From Benzoatithermus sp963720725 (GTDB lineage Bacteria > Pseudomonadota > Alphaproteobacteria > Geminicoccales > Geminicoccaceae): a stretch of 64,000 nt of DNA. The notes below the pieces were generated by a model. That model saw only the letters and a list, made by a program, of their open reading frames with translations, ran no database searches and was not told the origin of the DNA. A program made the translations under genes and the position numbers. Where the stretch lies: the NCBI GenBank assembly GCA_963720725.1, contig CAVRGN010000003.1, positions 1,612,001 to 1,676,000 on the forward strand, written 5' to 3'. Below, piece after piece: positions 18,192 through 26,832 of the stretch. Numbering within the stretch: position 1 is the stretch's first letter; each line of letters begins with the position of its first letter.

Positions 18192-19724
18192 ATGTCGGAA
18201 CCCGGGCAGGAGGCCGTCCTGGAATTTCTGTGCGGCGGTGCCCTCGGCCCCGGCGTCGAGCGGATCGACACCCATGCCGCCATCGTCCTGCTCGCCGGCG
18301 AGCGCGCCTTCAAGCTCAAGCGCCCCGTCCGCTACAGCTTTCTCGATTTCACCACGCTCGCCCGCCGCGAGGCGGTGCTGCGCCACGAGCTGGAGCTCAA
18401 CCGGGCCTTCGCGCCCGAGCTCTACCGCCGCGTCCTCCCGGTTGCGCGCGGGCCCGCGGGGCTCGCCCTGGACGGACCCGGCGCGCCGGTCGAATGGCTG
18501 CTGGAGATGCGCCGCTTCCCGGCGGCGGATCAGCTCGACCGCGTCGCCGCCCGCGGCGGCCTGAGCGACGGCGTGGTCGACGCGCTCGCCGCCACCGTGG
18601 CGCGCAGCCACGCCGGGGCCGCACCGCGTCCGGACCTGGGCGGAGCCGCCGCCATGCTCGAGATCGCCATCGGCAACCGCACCGACCTCGAGGCCGCGGT
18701 GCCGGCACTGTTCGCGGCCGCTCCCGTCCGCGACCTCGACGCCGCCACCATGGCCGCGCTCGCGCGTCACGGCCCGCTCCTGGACCGCCGCCGCGCTTCG
18801 GGCCACGTCCGCCACTGCCACGGCGACCTGCACCTCGCCAACATCGTGCTCCTCGACGGCCGCCCGGTCCTGTTCGACTGCATCGAGTTCGACGACGGCT
18901 TCGCCTGCATCGACATCCTCTACGACCTCGCCTTCCTGGTCATGGACCTGGTCGAGAAGGGCCACCGGCCCGCCGCGGTCCGCCTGCTCAACGGCTGGCT
19001 CGAGCGCACCGAGGATCATGCCGGTCTCGCCCTCTTGCCCTTGTTCCTCTCCCTGCGCGCCGCGATCCGCGCCAAGGTGCTGGGCCTCGCCGCCTTGCAC
19101 GATCCCGCCGCCGACCGCGCAGCACCGGGGCACTATCTCGGGCTTGCCGCCCGCTTCCTGGCCCCGCCGCCGCCGGTCCTGCTGGCCGTCGGCGGGGCCT
19201 CCGGCACCGGCAAGACCACGCTCGCGCGGCAGCTCGCCCCCGATCTCCCCGGCCCGGCGCCGGGTGCGGTGATCCTGCGCAGCGACGTGATCCGCAAGGC
19301 GCTGTTCGGCCGTGCCGCCACCGACCGCCTGCCGCCCGAGGCCTACGCGCCCGGCGTCTCCACCCGCGTCTTCGCCGCCATCGCCGCCATCGCCGCCACC
19401 TGCCTCGCCGCCGGCCATTCGGTGATCGCCGACGCCGTCTACGGCCACCCCGGCCAGCGCGCCGCCATCGCCGCCGTCGCCGCCGCGCACGGTGTGGCCT
19501 TCCACGGCGTCTGGCTCGAAGCACCGCTGGCCCTGAAGCTGGAGCGTGTCGCCGGCCGCACCGGCGACGCCTCGGACGCCGATGCGGCCGTGGTCCGCCG
19601 CCAGGCCGAGACCATGGACGACCGCGGCGTGACCTGGCGCCGCCTCGTTGCCGACCGCCCGGTGGCCGCATTGGCTGCGGAGGTGCGGGGGAGGTTGTCG
19701 CCACCGCGCGATCCCTCGTCCTGA
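18192..19724 (+). CDS. Aminoglycoside-phosphotransferase-like / AAA P-loop kinase fusion
   Basis: 510 residues. The N-terminal half is a kinase-fold domain with HCHGDLHLANIVLLDG near residue 212 and FDCIEFDD as the metal-binding loop. The C-terminal third is a P-loop kinase with Walker A GGASGTGKTTLARQL near residue 333 and VILRSDVIRKALFG, like gluconate or chloramphenicol-type kinases. This two-part protein is common in proteobacteria, but its substrate is unknown. GGGAG precedes the ATG. It is divergent from cysK. Confidence 0.88.
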   Translation: MSEPGQEAVLEFLCGGALGPGVERIDTHAAIVLLAGERAFKLKRPVRYSFLDFTTLARREAVLRHELELNRAFAPELYRRVLPVARGPAGLALDGPGAPVEWLLEMRRFPAADQLDRVAARGGLSDGVVDALAATVARSHAGAAPRPDLGGAAAMLEIAIGNRTDLEAAVPALFAAAPVRDLDAATMAALARHGPLLDRRRASGHVRHCHGDLHLANIVLLDGRPVLFDCIEFDDGFACIDILYDLAFLVMDLVEKGHRPAAVRLLNGWLERTEDHAGLALLPLFLSLRAAIRAKVLGLAALHDPAADRAAPGHYLGLAARFLAPPPPVLLAVGGASGTGKTTLARQLAPDLPGPAPGAVILRSDVIRKALFGRAATDRLPPEAYAPGVSTRVFAAIAAIAATCLAAGHSVIADAVYGHPGQRAAIAAVAAAHGVAFHGVWLEAPLALKLERVAGRTGDASDADAAVVRRQAETMDDRGVTWRRLVADRPVAALAAEVRGRLSPPRDPSS

Positions 19725-19781
19725 GCCGGCCATTGGCCCGAAGGTCCGCTCATGCTAATCTGGTTCCGAATTGGAGCTGGA

Positions 19782-20027
19782 ATGGAGCCGATGCCCGTCA
19801 ACCTGTCGATCAAGAATGCCCCTGACGACGTGGTCGAGCGACTGCGCGCTCGGGCGGCCCAAAATCACCGCTCGCTTCAGGGCGAACTCCTGGCGATCGT
19901 CGAGGAAGCCGTCCGCCCGCCATCGCAACGGACCGCAACCGACGTGATCGCGGAACTGCGCGCGCTGGGACTGGAAACGCCCGCGGAGTCCGTCGGCTTC
20001 GTCCGTGCGGATCGCGATGCCCGTTGA
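19782..20027 (+). CDS. Ribbon-helix-helix antitoxin (FitA/VapB type)
   Basis: 81 residues. The N-terminal part MPVNLSIKNAPDDVVERLRA is a ribbon-helix-helix DNA-binding fold of the FitA-like kind (NLSIKNAPDDVVERLRARAA), followed by a C-terminal tail that would wrap the toxin. ATG 19782 is preferred to ATG 19791 because GGAG lies 5 bases upstream of the first and is too close to the second. It overlaps the toxin start by 11 bases. It should bind its own promoter and neutralise the PIN toxin. Confidence 0.85.
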   Translation: MEPMPVNLSIKNAPDDVVERLRARAAQNHRSLQGELLAIVEEAVRPPSQRTATDVIAELRALGLETPAESVGFVRADRDAR

Positions 20028-20388
20028 GGTCGTCGACGCGTCGGCACTCGGTGCCGTGCTGTTCGTCGAGCCCGAGGCGGATCGGGTCGCATTTCGGATC
20101 GACGCCGGCACCCTGGTGGCGCCAGCACAGCTCGACGTCGAGCTGGCGAGCATCTGCCTGAAGAAGCTCCGCCATCACCCCGACCGGCGCGACCTGCTGT
20201 TGCGCGGGCTGTCCGCCCGCTCACGCTTTGCCATTCGCATCGTTCCGATCGACCCGCCCGAGGTGGTGGCACTCGCGGAAGCCACGGGCCTTACCGCCTA
20301 CGACGCCTGCTATCTCTGGCTCGCCCGCACCTTGCGCGCCGGCCTCATCACCCTGGACCGGCGCCTCGCCGCGGCCGCGGACGCCTGA
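20017..20388 (+). CDS. PIN-domain ribonuclease toxin (VapC type)
   Basis: 123 residues with the PIN acidic residues in place: VEVVDASALGAVL (first Asp), AQLDVELASICL (Glu), TAYDACYLWLA (Asp) and LITLDRRLA (last Asp). VapC toxins cut tRNA or rRNA. The ATG at 20017 overlaps the antitoxin's end, the usual VapBC arrangement. A GTG four codons upstream is also possible. Confidence 0.88.
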   Translation: MPVEVVDASALGAVLFVEPEADRVAFRIDAGTLVAPAQLDVELASICLKKLRHHPDRRDLLLRGLSARSRFAIRIVPIDPPEVVALAEATGLTAYDACYLWLARTLRAGLITLDRRLAAAADA

Positions 20389-20389
20389 C

Positions 20390-21094
20390 ATGTGCGGCCG
20401 CTTCGCGCTCTCCATGCTCCCGCACCAGTTCCAGGAAGCCTTCGCCTGCGACCCGCCCGAGGGCCTGGGGGCCAGCTGGAACGTCACCCCCGACCGGCTG
20501 ATCCCCGTCGTTCGCGCCACGGCCGAGGGCGGCCGCGAGGCCGCGTTCGCGCGCTGGGGGCTGCTCGGCCCCTGGATGAAGGAGGCGAACGATCCGGCCC
20601 GCCAGATCAACGCCCGCAGCGAGACCGCGGCCGAGAAGCCGATGTTCAAGGACAGCATGAAGAAGGGCCGCTGCCTGATCCCGGCCGTGGGCTTCTACGA
20701 GTGGCAGAAAGCCGGGGCCGGCCCGTCCCGCCCGTTCTTCGTGGCATTGGCCTCGCGCGCACCCTTGGCCTTCGCCGGCCTGTGGCGCCGCAACCGCCTC
20801 GCCGACGGCACGCTGCTCGACAGCTGCGCCATCCTGACCACCGACGCCTCGCCGCTCCTGCGCCCGGTCCACCACCGCATGCCGGTGATCCTGCCGCCGG
20901 CCGCCTGGCCCTTGTGGCTCGACCCGACCGTGCAGGACCGCGAGTTCGTCACCGCCCTCCTCACCCCCGTCCCCGACGCCGACCTCGCCGCCTGGGAGGT
21001 CGCACGCGCCGTCAACAACCCGCGCCACGATGGGCCGGAGCTGGCGGAGCCGGTCGAGGCGCCGCCGCGGCCGCAGCAGGCGCACCTGATCTGA
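20390..21094 (+). CDS. SOS response-associated peptidase (SRAP/YedK family)
   Basis: 234 residues starting MCGRFAL, so Cys2 is present as the residue that crosslinks abasic DNA after Met removal. Other SRAP motifs are SWNVTPD, INARSET (Asn and Glu of the active site), CLIPAVGFYEW and the HHRMPVIL histidine loop. The protein protects abasic sites in single-stranded DNA. It begins two bases after the VapC stop, so it may be transcribed with the toxin-antitoxin pair. Confidence 0.93.
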   Translation: MCGRFALSMLPHQFQEAFACDPPEGLGASWNVTPDRLIPVVRATAEGGREAAFARWGLLGPWMKEANDPARQINARSETAAEKPMFKDSMKKGRCLIPAVGFYEWQKAGAGPSRPFFVALASRAPLAFAGLWRRNRLADGTLLDSCAILTTDASPLLRPVHHRMPVILPPAAWPLWLDPTVQDREFVTALLTPVPDADLAAWEVARAVNNPRHDGPELAEPVEAPPRPQQAHLI

Positions 21095-21484
21095 TACCTA
21101 GTGAGCGTTGCGGGGTACTCAGGGGATCGTTGCCTAGTCTTCCAGGAGAGCAGCCGATCCTGGGCTCCTCTTGCGTTGAACTCATCCCCGCTGCGGGTTT
21201 CCGGGAGCGGTGTGCTTCCCGACAGTCGCGTTCCCCAGCCCGCGCTTGCGGGTGCTCATGCTATCCTCGCGGCGGCCGCACCTGTCCAGCCTGTCCGCAG
21301 GCGGAAAAGGCCCCGGCTGAGCATCCGCCGCTCGCGCTCCTCCCGCGCTGCTTACGACGTTCCGGACGGGATCCAGGCTCAAGAGCTGAATCCCTGGTTC
21401 AAGGCCCACGTCCAGGCGCACTAAGCAGCCGGCGAGGGTCATGACTCCCTGAGCCGGCGGGTCACCGCCGCCTTGGCTACCGCG
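21095..21484. other. Intergenic region without a supported gene
   Basis: About 390 bases between SRAP and the secreted protein on the opposite strand. I see no ribosome site with a credible frame. At about 21430-21458 GCCGGC pairs with GCCGGC around AGGG/CCCT, a hairpin that could terminate either flanking transcript. Nothing else is evident. Confidence 0.4.
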
Positions 21485-22123
21485 TCACGGCTGGCGCTGG
21501 CAGTAGGGCTGGCCTGGGCAGACGCTGAGGAAGCCGGTCAGGTTGTTGGTGTCGGCGGCGTTGCGGCTGCTGAACAACTGGCCGCCGGCGGTATAAGTCG
21601 CGTTGTAGAGCGTCGGGCCCTTCGGGCAGGACGCGCCATTCTTCTGGGCGTCCGCCGCCGAAGCGAACCAGACGCCGACATGGTAGGTGTGGATCGGTCC
21701 GAAGGCGGGATTGGTGGCCGCGTCCGACGCCCCGTGCGGACGAGGTGCCGAAGCAACACCCGGCGCCACGACGAACGAGTCGTGATTGAACCGGTTGTAG
21801 AAGTAGCGATGGGCTGACCCGACGTCGTTGACTTGGATGTCCCCGATGTAGAGTGCCACACCATAGGGCGGGCTCGGCGCCTGGGTGAGGAACAGGGTCA
21901 TCTTGGTTCCGGGTGCCATACGATTGATCTGGAGCTTGAACCGGTCCGTGTAGCCACCGTACGCCCTCTCGATCAACTTGATCTGTGCCTTTGCGTTCGG
22001 TGCGCAAGTGGCCGGCAGGCCCTTGGCCTTCAACAGTTGGTACTCATTGTACGCATGTGCTTGTTGCGCACCGGCGCCACAAAGCAATACCGCAAGAACT
22101 TTGGTCCAACCAGCTCGGCTCAT
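21485..22123 (-). CDS. Secreted protein of unknown family, paralogue 1
   Basis: 212 residues with a signal peptide (VLAVLLCGAGAQQAHA). I do not recognise the family. The central and C-terminal parts share a strongly conserved core with the gene at 22352-22954: RPHGASDA, NPAF, HTYHVGVWFAS, KNGASC and GQLFSSRNA, plus TLFLTQAP and YIGDI earlier. Cysteines near both ends could form disulfides. The pattern suggests an exported binding or structural protein. A palindrome at 22171-22190 lies about 48-67 bases upstream of its start. Confidence 0.75.
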   Translation of the reverse strand: MSRAGWTKVLAVLLCGAGAQQAHAYNEYQLLKAKGLPATCAPNAKAQIKLIERAYGGYTDRFKLQINRMAPGTKMTLFLTQAPSPPYGVALYIGDIQVNDVGSAHRYFYNRFNHDSFVVAPGVASAPRPHGASDAATNPAFGPIHTYHVGVWFASAADAQKNGASCPKGPTLYNATYTAGGQLFSSRNAADTNNLTGFLSVCPGQPYCQRQP

Positions 22124-22170
22124 TTGGAGGTTCTCCAGTAGATGATTGGTGTAATCTGCCGGCTTACATG

Positions 22171-22190
22171 ATACTGTAAGGCGACAGTAT
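22171..22190. promoter_or_regulatory. Inverted repeat upstream of secreted paralogue 1
   Basis: ATACTGT and ACAGTAT are perfect 7-base arms around AAGGCG. They sit in an AT-richer stretch within typical promoter distance of the minus-strand start at 22123. This is a plausible repressor or activator site. No regulator is identified. Confidence 0.45.
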
Positions 22191-22351
22191 GTAACGTTGG
22201 CAATCAGGATACCTCAGATGAGGTTTTCCGAGCGCCGGCAAGCGCCAGCTTCAACCCGAAAGCACATGAATGACAGCCGATAGCGCGGCTGGTACTCGGT
22301 TTCATTTTCACCCGCCCAGCCTGATGCCGTTACCGGTTCGGACGAACGTTT

Positions 22352-22954
22352 TCAGGGTGTACCCAAAGGCCCACTGAGATCGTTGGTGTTGCCGGCGTTG
22401 CGGCTGCTGAACAACTGTCGGCCGGCATTGTGCGTGGGACTGAACGGCGTCGTCTTTGGGCTCGTGCAGCTCGCGCCATTCTTGCGGGCATCGGCATCCG
22501 ACGCGAACCACAGGCCGACATGGTAGGTGTGGACCGGCTTGAACGCCGGGTTCGACGACGCGTCGGCGGCGCCATGCGGCCGCGGCGCCTGCGTGGAGTC
22601 CTCCGCGACGAGGAACGTCGCGGCGTTGAAGCAACTCCAGAACACGCGCGAGGCCGCGCCGGTGCTCTCGGTGACCACATCGCCGAGATAGACCGAAATC
22701 CCATAGGGATCGTTCGGAACCTGCGTCATGAACAGATGCAGCTTGGTGTTTGCGGCGAGCCCCCGGACGCTCACCTTCAGCTGCTCGGCGTAGACGAGAG
22801 GCGCCTTCGGTGTTATGGCAATTGAGGCGCTTGCCCTGGTCGCGCAGCCGGCCGGCAGATCGTTGGCGCGCAGCAGCGGGGCCGCCGACGCCTCGACGCC
22901 GACGACCGTTAAAATCGCACCGAGCAGCAGACTCGTCCCGCCAATGCGGCGCAT
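22352..22954 (-). CDS. Secreted protein of unknown family, paralogue 2
   Basis: 200 residues with a signal peptide (GGTSLLLGAILTVVGVEASA). The core repeats that of paralogue 1: LFMTQVP, YLGDV, APRPHGAADA, NPAF, HTYHVGLWFAS, KNGASC and GRQLFSSRNA. The N-terminal thirds differ much more than the core, so the duplication is old or the front part evolves fast. AAGGAGAAA precedes two adjacent ATGs, and the second (22954) has the better spacing. The upstream region carries the repeats at 23119-23183. Confidence 0.75.
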   Translation of the reverse strand: MRRIGGTSLLLGAILTVVGVEASAAPLLRANDLPAGCATRASASIAITPKAPLVYAEQLKVSVRGLAANTKLHLFMTQVPNDPYGISVYLGDVVTESTGAASRVFWSCFNAATFLVAEDSTQAPRPHGAADASSNPAFKPVHTYHVGLWFASDADARKNGASCTSPKTTPFSPTHNAGRQLFSSRNAGNTNDLSGPLGTP

Positions 22955-23118
22955 CATTTTCTCCTTGAGGGTTGGGTCCAAGCATCACCCTTATCAACCA
23001 ACAATCAAACGGGCAGTTTGATCCGCCGTCAACGTTCTTCTCGCCCAGGGTGGGGACGTTTGCAGGAGCGCTGCCGTTCCCGGCCAGCCCGAGCCGGGCT
23101 TCGGCATCGGGGCCTCGA

Positions 23119-23183
23119 TACCGGGTACCATTAACGGGGGCTTCGGTACCGGGTACCATTAACGGGCGTTAATGTTACCTGGT
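23119..23183. repeat. Direct repeats plus inverted repeat upstream of secreted paralogue 2
   Basis: TACCGGGTACCATTAACGGG occurs at 23119-23138 and again at 23147-23166, a 28-base period. The second copy continues into an inverted match: GGTACCATTAACG pairs with CGTTAATGTTACC across a two-base gap with one mismatch. The block lies about 165-230 bases upstream of the minus-strand start at 22954. Repeated, partly palindromic boxes of this kind usually bind a regulator. Confidence 0.6.
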
Positions 23184-23259
23184 ACGGCGCTACGCGTCCT
23201 TATACAGGGTCGGCGTCTTCTCGAACGAACTCTAGACCCGCTTGGTCAGCGTCTGGCGA

Positions 23260-25173
23260 TCAACGTCTGTCTTGGGCCGCAGCTCGATCGGATCCCCGGT
23301 CCGTCGACGCCGAACGCGCTGCCTCGCACATGGGCAGCCGGCGACCGGGACCCAAACGCTCGGCCTCGACGGCTGAAAGGCACATCGGCAGGCCCAAATC
23401 CGCGAACACCTTGATGAAGAAGGCGAAGTCCGCTGGCTGAGCAAGCGGCAGATCCGTTGCGACCATGCGCTCCGCGGAGATATTGGGAAACTCCGCGAGC
23501 AGCCGCGCCTTTGCCGTCTCTGCTGCGGCAGTGTCCCCAAGATAGGACAGGGAAGCGGTTAGGAAGAGCCAGGCCCGCCGGGTCCGATGGCTTTCGGGTA
23601 TTGCCCGGACCGTGGCGACCGTCCGCGCGAAATTTCGTGCCAGGAAGTAGGCATCCTTGATGCCGGCAAGGTTCGCGGCGGTCGTCCTCGGATCGAGCTC
23701 AAGCGCACGGTCGGCGCAACGACAAGCCTGCTCGTTCACGCCGAGGTAGGCGAGCATGCAGGCCGCCATGGCCAGGACGTTGACGTCGCTGGGCCCTAGT
23801 TCCAGGGCGCTTACTACGTATCGCTCGCAGTCGGCAAACGAGCCGGCCAGCAGGCGGCTGTAGGCCAGCACACAGAGTGCTTCCGAATCCAGGGGGTCAA
23901 TCTCGACCGCAAGCTCCGCGTCGTCACTCATGCGGCGCAACGCCAGCTGGACGTCGCCGCCGAACATGCTGTCGAAGTATTGGAGCCAAGCGCGAATGGC
24001 GTACGCTCGCGCCAATGTGGGATCGAGCTCGATCGCCCGACTCGAACTCTCGATCCCGGTCCGCACCGATACGGCCGAGGGACTGGCCTTCGCCTCGGCG
24101 CCAAGCAGGAACAGCTCGTAGGCGGTGAGGTCGGCGGGTCGGCGACGCTTCGCGCGAGCAAGCTCATTTCTGGTGATTTGGCCCATGGAGAGGTTGCCGC
24201 CGAGGCTGCCCACGGTACGCTCCGCAAGATCCGCCTGGATATCGAAGACGTCGCCAATCTCCCTGTCGTAACGAGCTGTCCAAACGTGCGTGCCCGATCG
24301 TAGCTCTACGAGCTGGGCCGTCATTCGGACACGATTCTGGGAGCGGCGCAGCGCGCCCGTGAGGACGTAATCGGCGCTCAGGCCATGGCCGGCGCCGTTG
24401 GCGTCCGCCGCATCGCGAGCGATGTCGTCCAGCGAATGCCGGGCTACTACGGCGAGATCACGGAATCGCCCAAGATCCACGACGATGTCCGCGGTCAAGC
24501 CCTCGGCGAGCCTCTTCGTGGACGGGTCGGCATCAATTGCCTTCAGCGGCACGACCGCGACGACCGGAAATCTGCCTCGCGTTGGCGCGCCGTCCGCGGG
24601 CCGCAATTCATTCTCATTGCCACTCGACGGTGAACCACCTTCCGACTTGTTCTCCAGAAGTACCCGCCAAGCATGGACAGGCTCCCTGATATTCTTGAGC
24701 TTCTGCTTCCCCGCCCACTCCGTCGCGATCGGTGCTGGCTGGGGTATCTGATCGCAGATCGATCCGGCGATCCAGATGCCGCCGGCCTCGCATAAAGCCT
24801 CTAGTCTCGCCGCTACGTTGACAACGTCCCCATAGATGCTGTGCCCGTCGGCAAGGACATACCCACAGTTTAAGCCCATGCGGTATCGCAACTTTTCAGC
24901 GAAGGGTTCGGCCGTTTCATGGCCGCGCAGGCCGAGCTGGATAGATATCGCAGCTTGAAGTGCGTCGGCTGCCCATCTAAACTCGACGATAGCACCGTCA
25001 CCTTTTAGATCTACGAAGCGCCCGCCGTATTTTTCAAGCATTGGTTCAACAATATGCTTTATGATATACTTCAATCGAGCCAGTGTGCGGGATTCCTCGT
25101 CGCCCATGAGGCGGCTGTATCCCACGATATCCATCGCGAGTACCGTGGCAAATCGGCGTTCCATGTCGGACAT
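23260..25173 (-). CDS. Class III adenylate/guanylate cyclase with TolB-like and TPR regions
   Basis: 637 residues. The N-terminal catalytic domain (1-170) has TVLAMDIVGYSRLM with the first metal Asp, LKGDGAIVEF with the second, and VNVAARLEAL. A TolB-like segment (about 200-330: VVAVVPLKAID, DYVLTGALRR, VWTARYDREIGDVFDIQ) and TPR-like helices (360-600) follow. The product is a soluble nucleotide cyclase, cytoplasmic, with a protein-interaction tail. The extreme C-terminus (after about 610) is basic and unlike the family, so the end may be slightly altered. Two relatives lie at 36.4 and 38.4 kb. Confidence 0.85.
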   Translation of the reverse strand: MSDMERRFATVLAMDIVGYSRLMGDEESRTLARLKYIIKHIVEPMLEKYGGRFVDLKGDGAIVEFRWAADALQAAISIQLGLRGHETAEPFAEKLRYRMGLNCGYVLADGHSIYGDVVNVAARLEALCEAGGIWIAGSICDQIPQPAPIATEWAGKQKLKNIREPVHAWRVLLENKSEGGSPSSGNENELRPADGAPTRGRFPVVAVVPLKAIDADPSTKRLAEGLTADIVVDLGRFRDLAVVARHSLDDIARDAADANGAGHGLSADYVLTGALRRSQNRVRMTAQLVELRSGTHVWTARYDREIGDVFDIQADLAERTVGSLGGNLSMGQITRNELARAKRRRPADLTAYELFLLGAEAKASPSAVSVRTGIESSSRAIELDPTLARAYAIRAWLQYFDSMFGGDVQLALRRMSDDAELAVEIDPLDSEALCVLAYSRLLAGSFADCERYVVSALELGPSDVNVLAMAACMLAYLGVNEQACRCADRALELDPRTTAANLAGIKDAYFLARNFARTVATVRAIPESHRTRRAWLFLTASLSYLGDTAAAETAKARLLAEFPNISAERMVATDLPLAQPADFAFFIKVFADLGLPMCLSAVEAERLGPGRRLPMCEAARSASTDRGSDRAAAQDRR

Positions 25174-25581
25174 TTCAGGTACACTCTTTGTCCCTTGCGG
25201 GCCTAATTACTTGGCGTTCAACGTACTGGGTTTCCCGAATGGACGTTAGCCATTATTCTAAGACGCATCGGACCGCGGCGACACGGCTTGCGGCTCCCGC
25301 GCCGTGACCTCACTCTGCAGCTGGACGCCTAGGGCGACTTCCGGGGGAACTCGGGGACGCCATTCTCGGGCACTCGGCTACACCATACTTAATCAACCTT
25401 TTGGCCGGTCCTCGACGACAAGTTTATGCCTTCACAGTGCTAACCGGCTGAGTTCCGCGCGCCCGGGTGTTCGCCCCATGGACAGCCTCGCCCGAGCGAC
25501 CGCACGCGGTCGATCGACGGCCCTGGCCCGGCGGCGTCGGCGGGGCGTCTGCCCTGACTTCCTGGTCGGGGAGAGTGCCGG
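25174..25581. other. Intergenic region upstream of the cyclase gene
   Basis: About 400 bases with mixed composition, less GC-rich near 25180-25260 and 25375-25430 than the surroundings. It should hold the cyclase promoter on the minus strand, but I could not fix a convincing -10/-35 pair. No supported coding sequence. Confidence 0.35.
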
Positions 25582-25671
25582 ATGACCGCCGAGCATCTCA
25601 TCGCCGTCGTACTGGTGTCCTGGGTCATGCTACTGATCGTCGGCCTGCGCTGGCTGCGGCGCCTGGGGTAG
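25582..25671 (+). CDS. 29-residue putative single-pass membrane peptide
   Basis: Reads MTAEHLIAVVLVSWVMLLI followed by VGLRWLRRLG and a TAG stop at 25669-25671. One hydrophobic helix is followed by a basic tail, the topology of small inner-membrane peptides. GGGGAGAG lies upstream at a workable distance. There is no partner operon on this strand and I know no family for it, so it may be chance. Confidence 0.3.
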   Translation: MTAEHLIAVVLVSWVMLLIVGLRWLRRLG

Positions 25672-26061
25672 CGCGCCGGCCCCTTCGCACGCGGCTCCCG
25701 GCGCGTCCCAGCCCCCCGCCCGCCCCGCGCACGGGTCACCGTTGCCGCCCGTCGCCATCCTCCCCCAGCCCAATCCCGCCCCGCCATCCTCCGCCCGCCA
25801 CCCACCCGACCTCGGCAACACCCGCTACCCCACCGTCAGCACCCGGTCTCCCAGGTCCGGCCACCCTCTTCCCTGCCTCGCCGTCCGCCCTCGCTCCGCT
25901 CGGGCTCCCGGCTCGCCGCGGCACCTGCTCCACCGTCCGGCCGATCTACCCCAAGATCCTTACCCTCCCGTCAACGCCCCGCCTGCCGCCCCGCTTGCAT
26001 CCAGGACAAAATTCCTCTATACCCCTCCCATGTCCTTCGCCTTCCTGCCCGGCGCCGACCT
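25672..26061. promoter_or_regulatory. C-rich intergenic stretch with a sigma70-like promoter at its end
   Basis: The + strand here is strongly C-rich and G-poor, unlike its flanks, and holds no credible gene. At its end TTGCAT (25995-26000), a 17-base spacer and TATACC (26018-26023) form a good sigma70-type promoter. The first ATG downstream, at 26030, is only 6 bases after the -10 box, so transcription probably starts at or next to it. Confidence 0.5.
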
Positions 26062-26794
26062 GTGACCCCGCTCACCCTGGCGGTGCTGCTGGGTGCGACC
26101 CGCCGCCCGCGCCGGCGGCCGCACCCGAAGGACTGGCTGCGCCTCGCCAACCGCCTCGCCGGCGGCATCCCGCCCGCGGTGGCGGCCCTGCCCGAGGGCG
26201 GCAGTGCCGAGCTGGTCGCCGCCATGCTGGCGCGCGAGGACTTCCGCGCCATCGTCGCCGAGACCAGGGAGATGCTGGCCGAGCCGGTCGCCGCCCAGCG
26301 CCAGCACCTGATCGACCTCGCCCGCCAGGCCATGGCGCGGGCGCTGCATGCTCAACGACGGCCCGGTCGCCTGCTTCGTCCTCGAGGAGGAGGCACAGGA
26401 CCGCGACCCCGCCGTCACCCTGGCCGACGGGGTCCTGAAAGCGCGCGAGCGCGACCGGCGCCCGCCCGCCGAGCCGCCCGGCCCGCCGCGAGCCCGCCGC
26501 ACCCGCGCCCCGCGCCACCCCTTGCGGCGGATGATGGAGCGCGGTGCCGCCCGGATGCGCGAGGACGTGGCGGTCGAGGAGGCCCTGCGCCACGCCGCCC
26601 GCGCCGCGGCCCAGCCGCCGCCCCGCACCACCGCCGAGGCCGCCCGCCACGCCCTGGAGCTGGCCGCGTCCGCCCCCGGCGGCGGCCATCCGGCCGGGGC
26701 CTACGAGCACCCTGCCGCCGGCGCCCGCCCCGCCTCCGGCGCGCCCGCGACGCCACCGGCCAATGGGCATCCCAAATTGCCCCAGGCGCCCTGA
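26062..26794 (+). pseudogene. Hypothetical protein, apparently frameshifted
   Basis: From a GTG at 26062, frame 1 reads a helical protein (DWLRLANRLAGGIPPAVAAL, LVAAMLAREDFRAIVAETRE, RQHLIDLARQAMARAL). At about 26345 the sense continues in frame 2 as MLNDGPVACFVLEEEAQDRD and DPAVTLADGVLKARERDRRP, ending at 26794. One extra base explains it. The family is unknown to me; the repeated helices vaguely recall phage small-terminase-like proteins, which is only a guess. An 11-residue frame, MSFAFLPGADL, runs 26030-26065 and overlaps the GTG as GTGA. It may be a coupled leader peptide, or the true N-terminus displaced by another indel. Confidence 0.4.
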
Positions 26795-26832
26795 GCCGGG
26801 TGCCGGGCCGCGCTCGCGTGACTAGCGCCGGG

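Noticed and set aside
25742..26064. Proline-rich + strand frame (MPPVAILPQPN)
   Set aside because: It reflects the C-rich composition of the intergenic stretch and runs through the promoter at 25995-26023.
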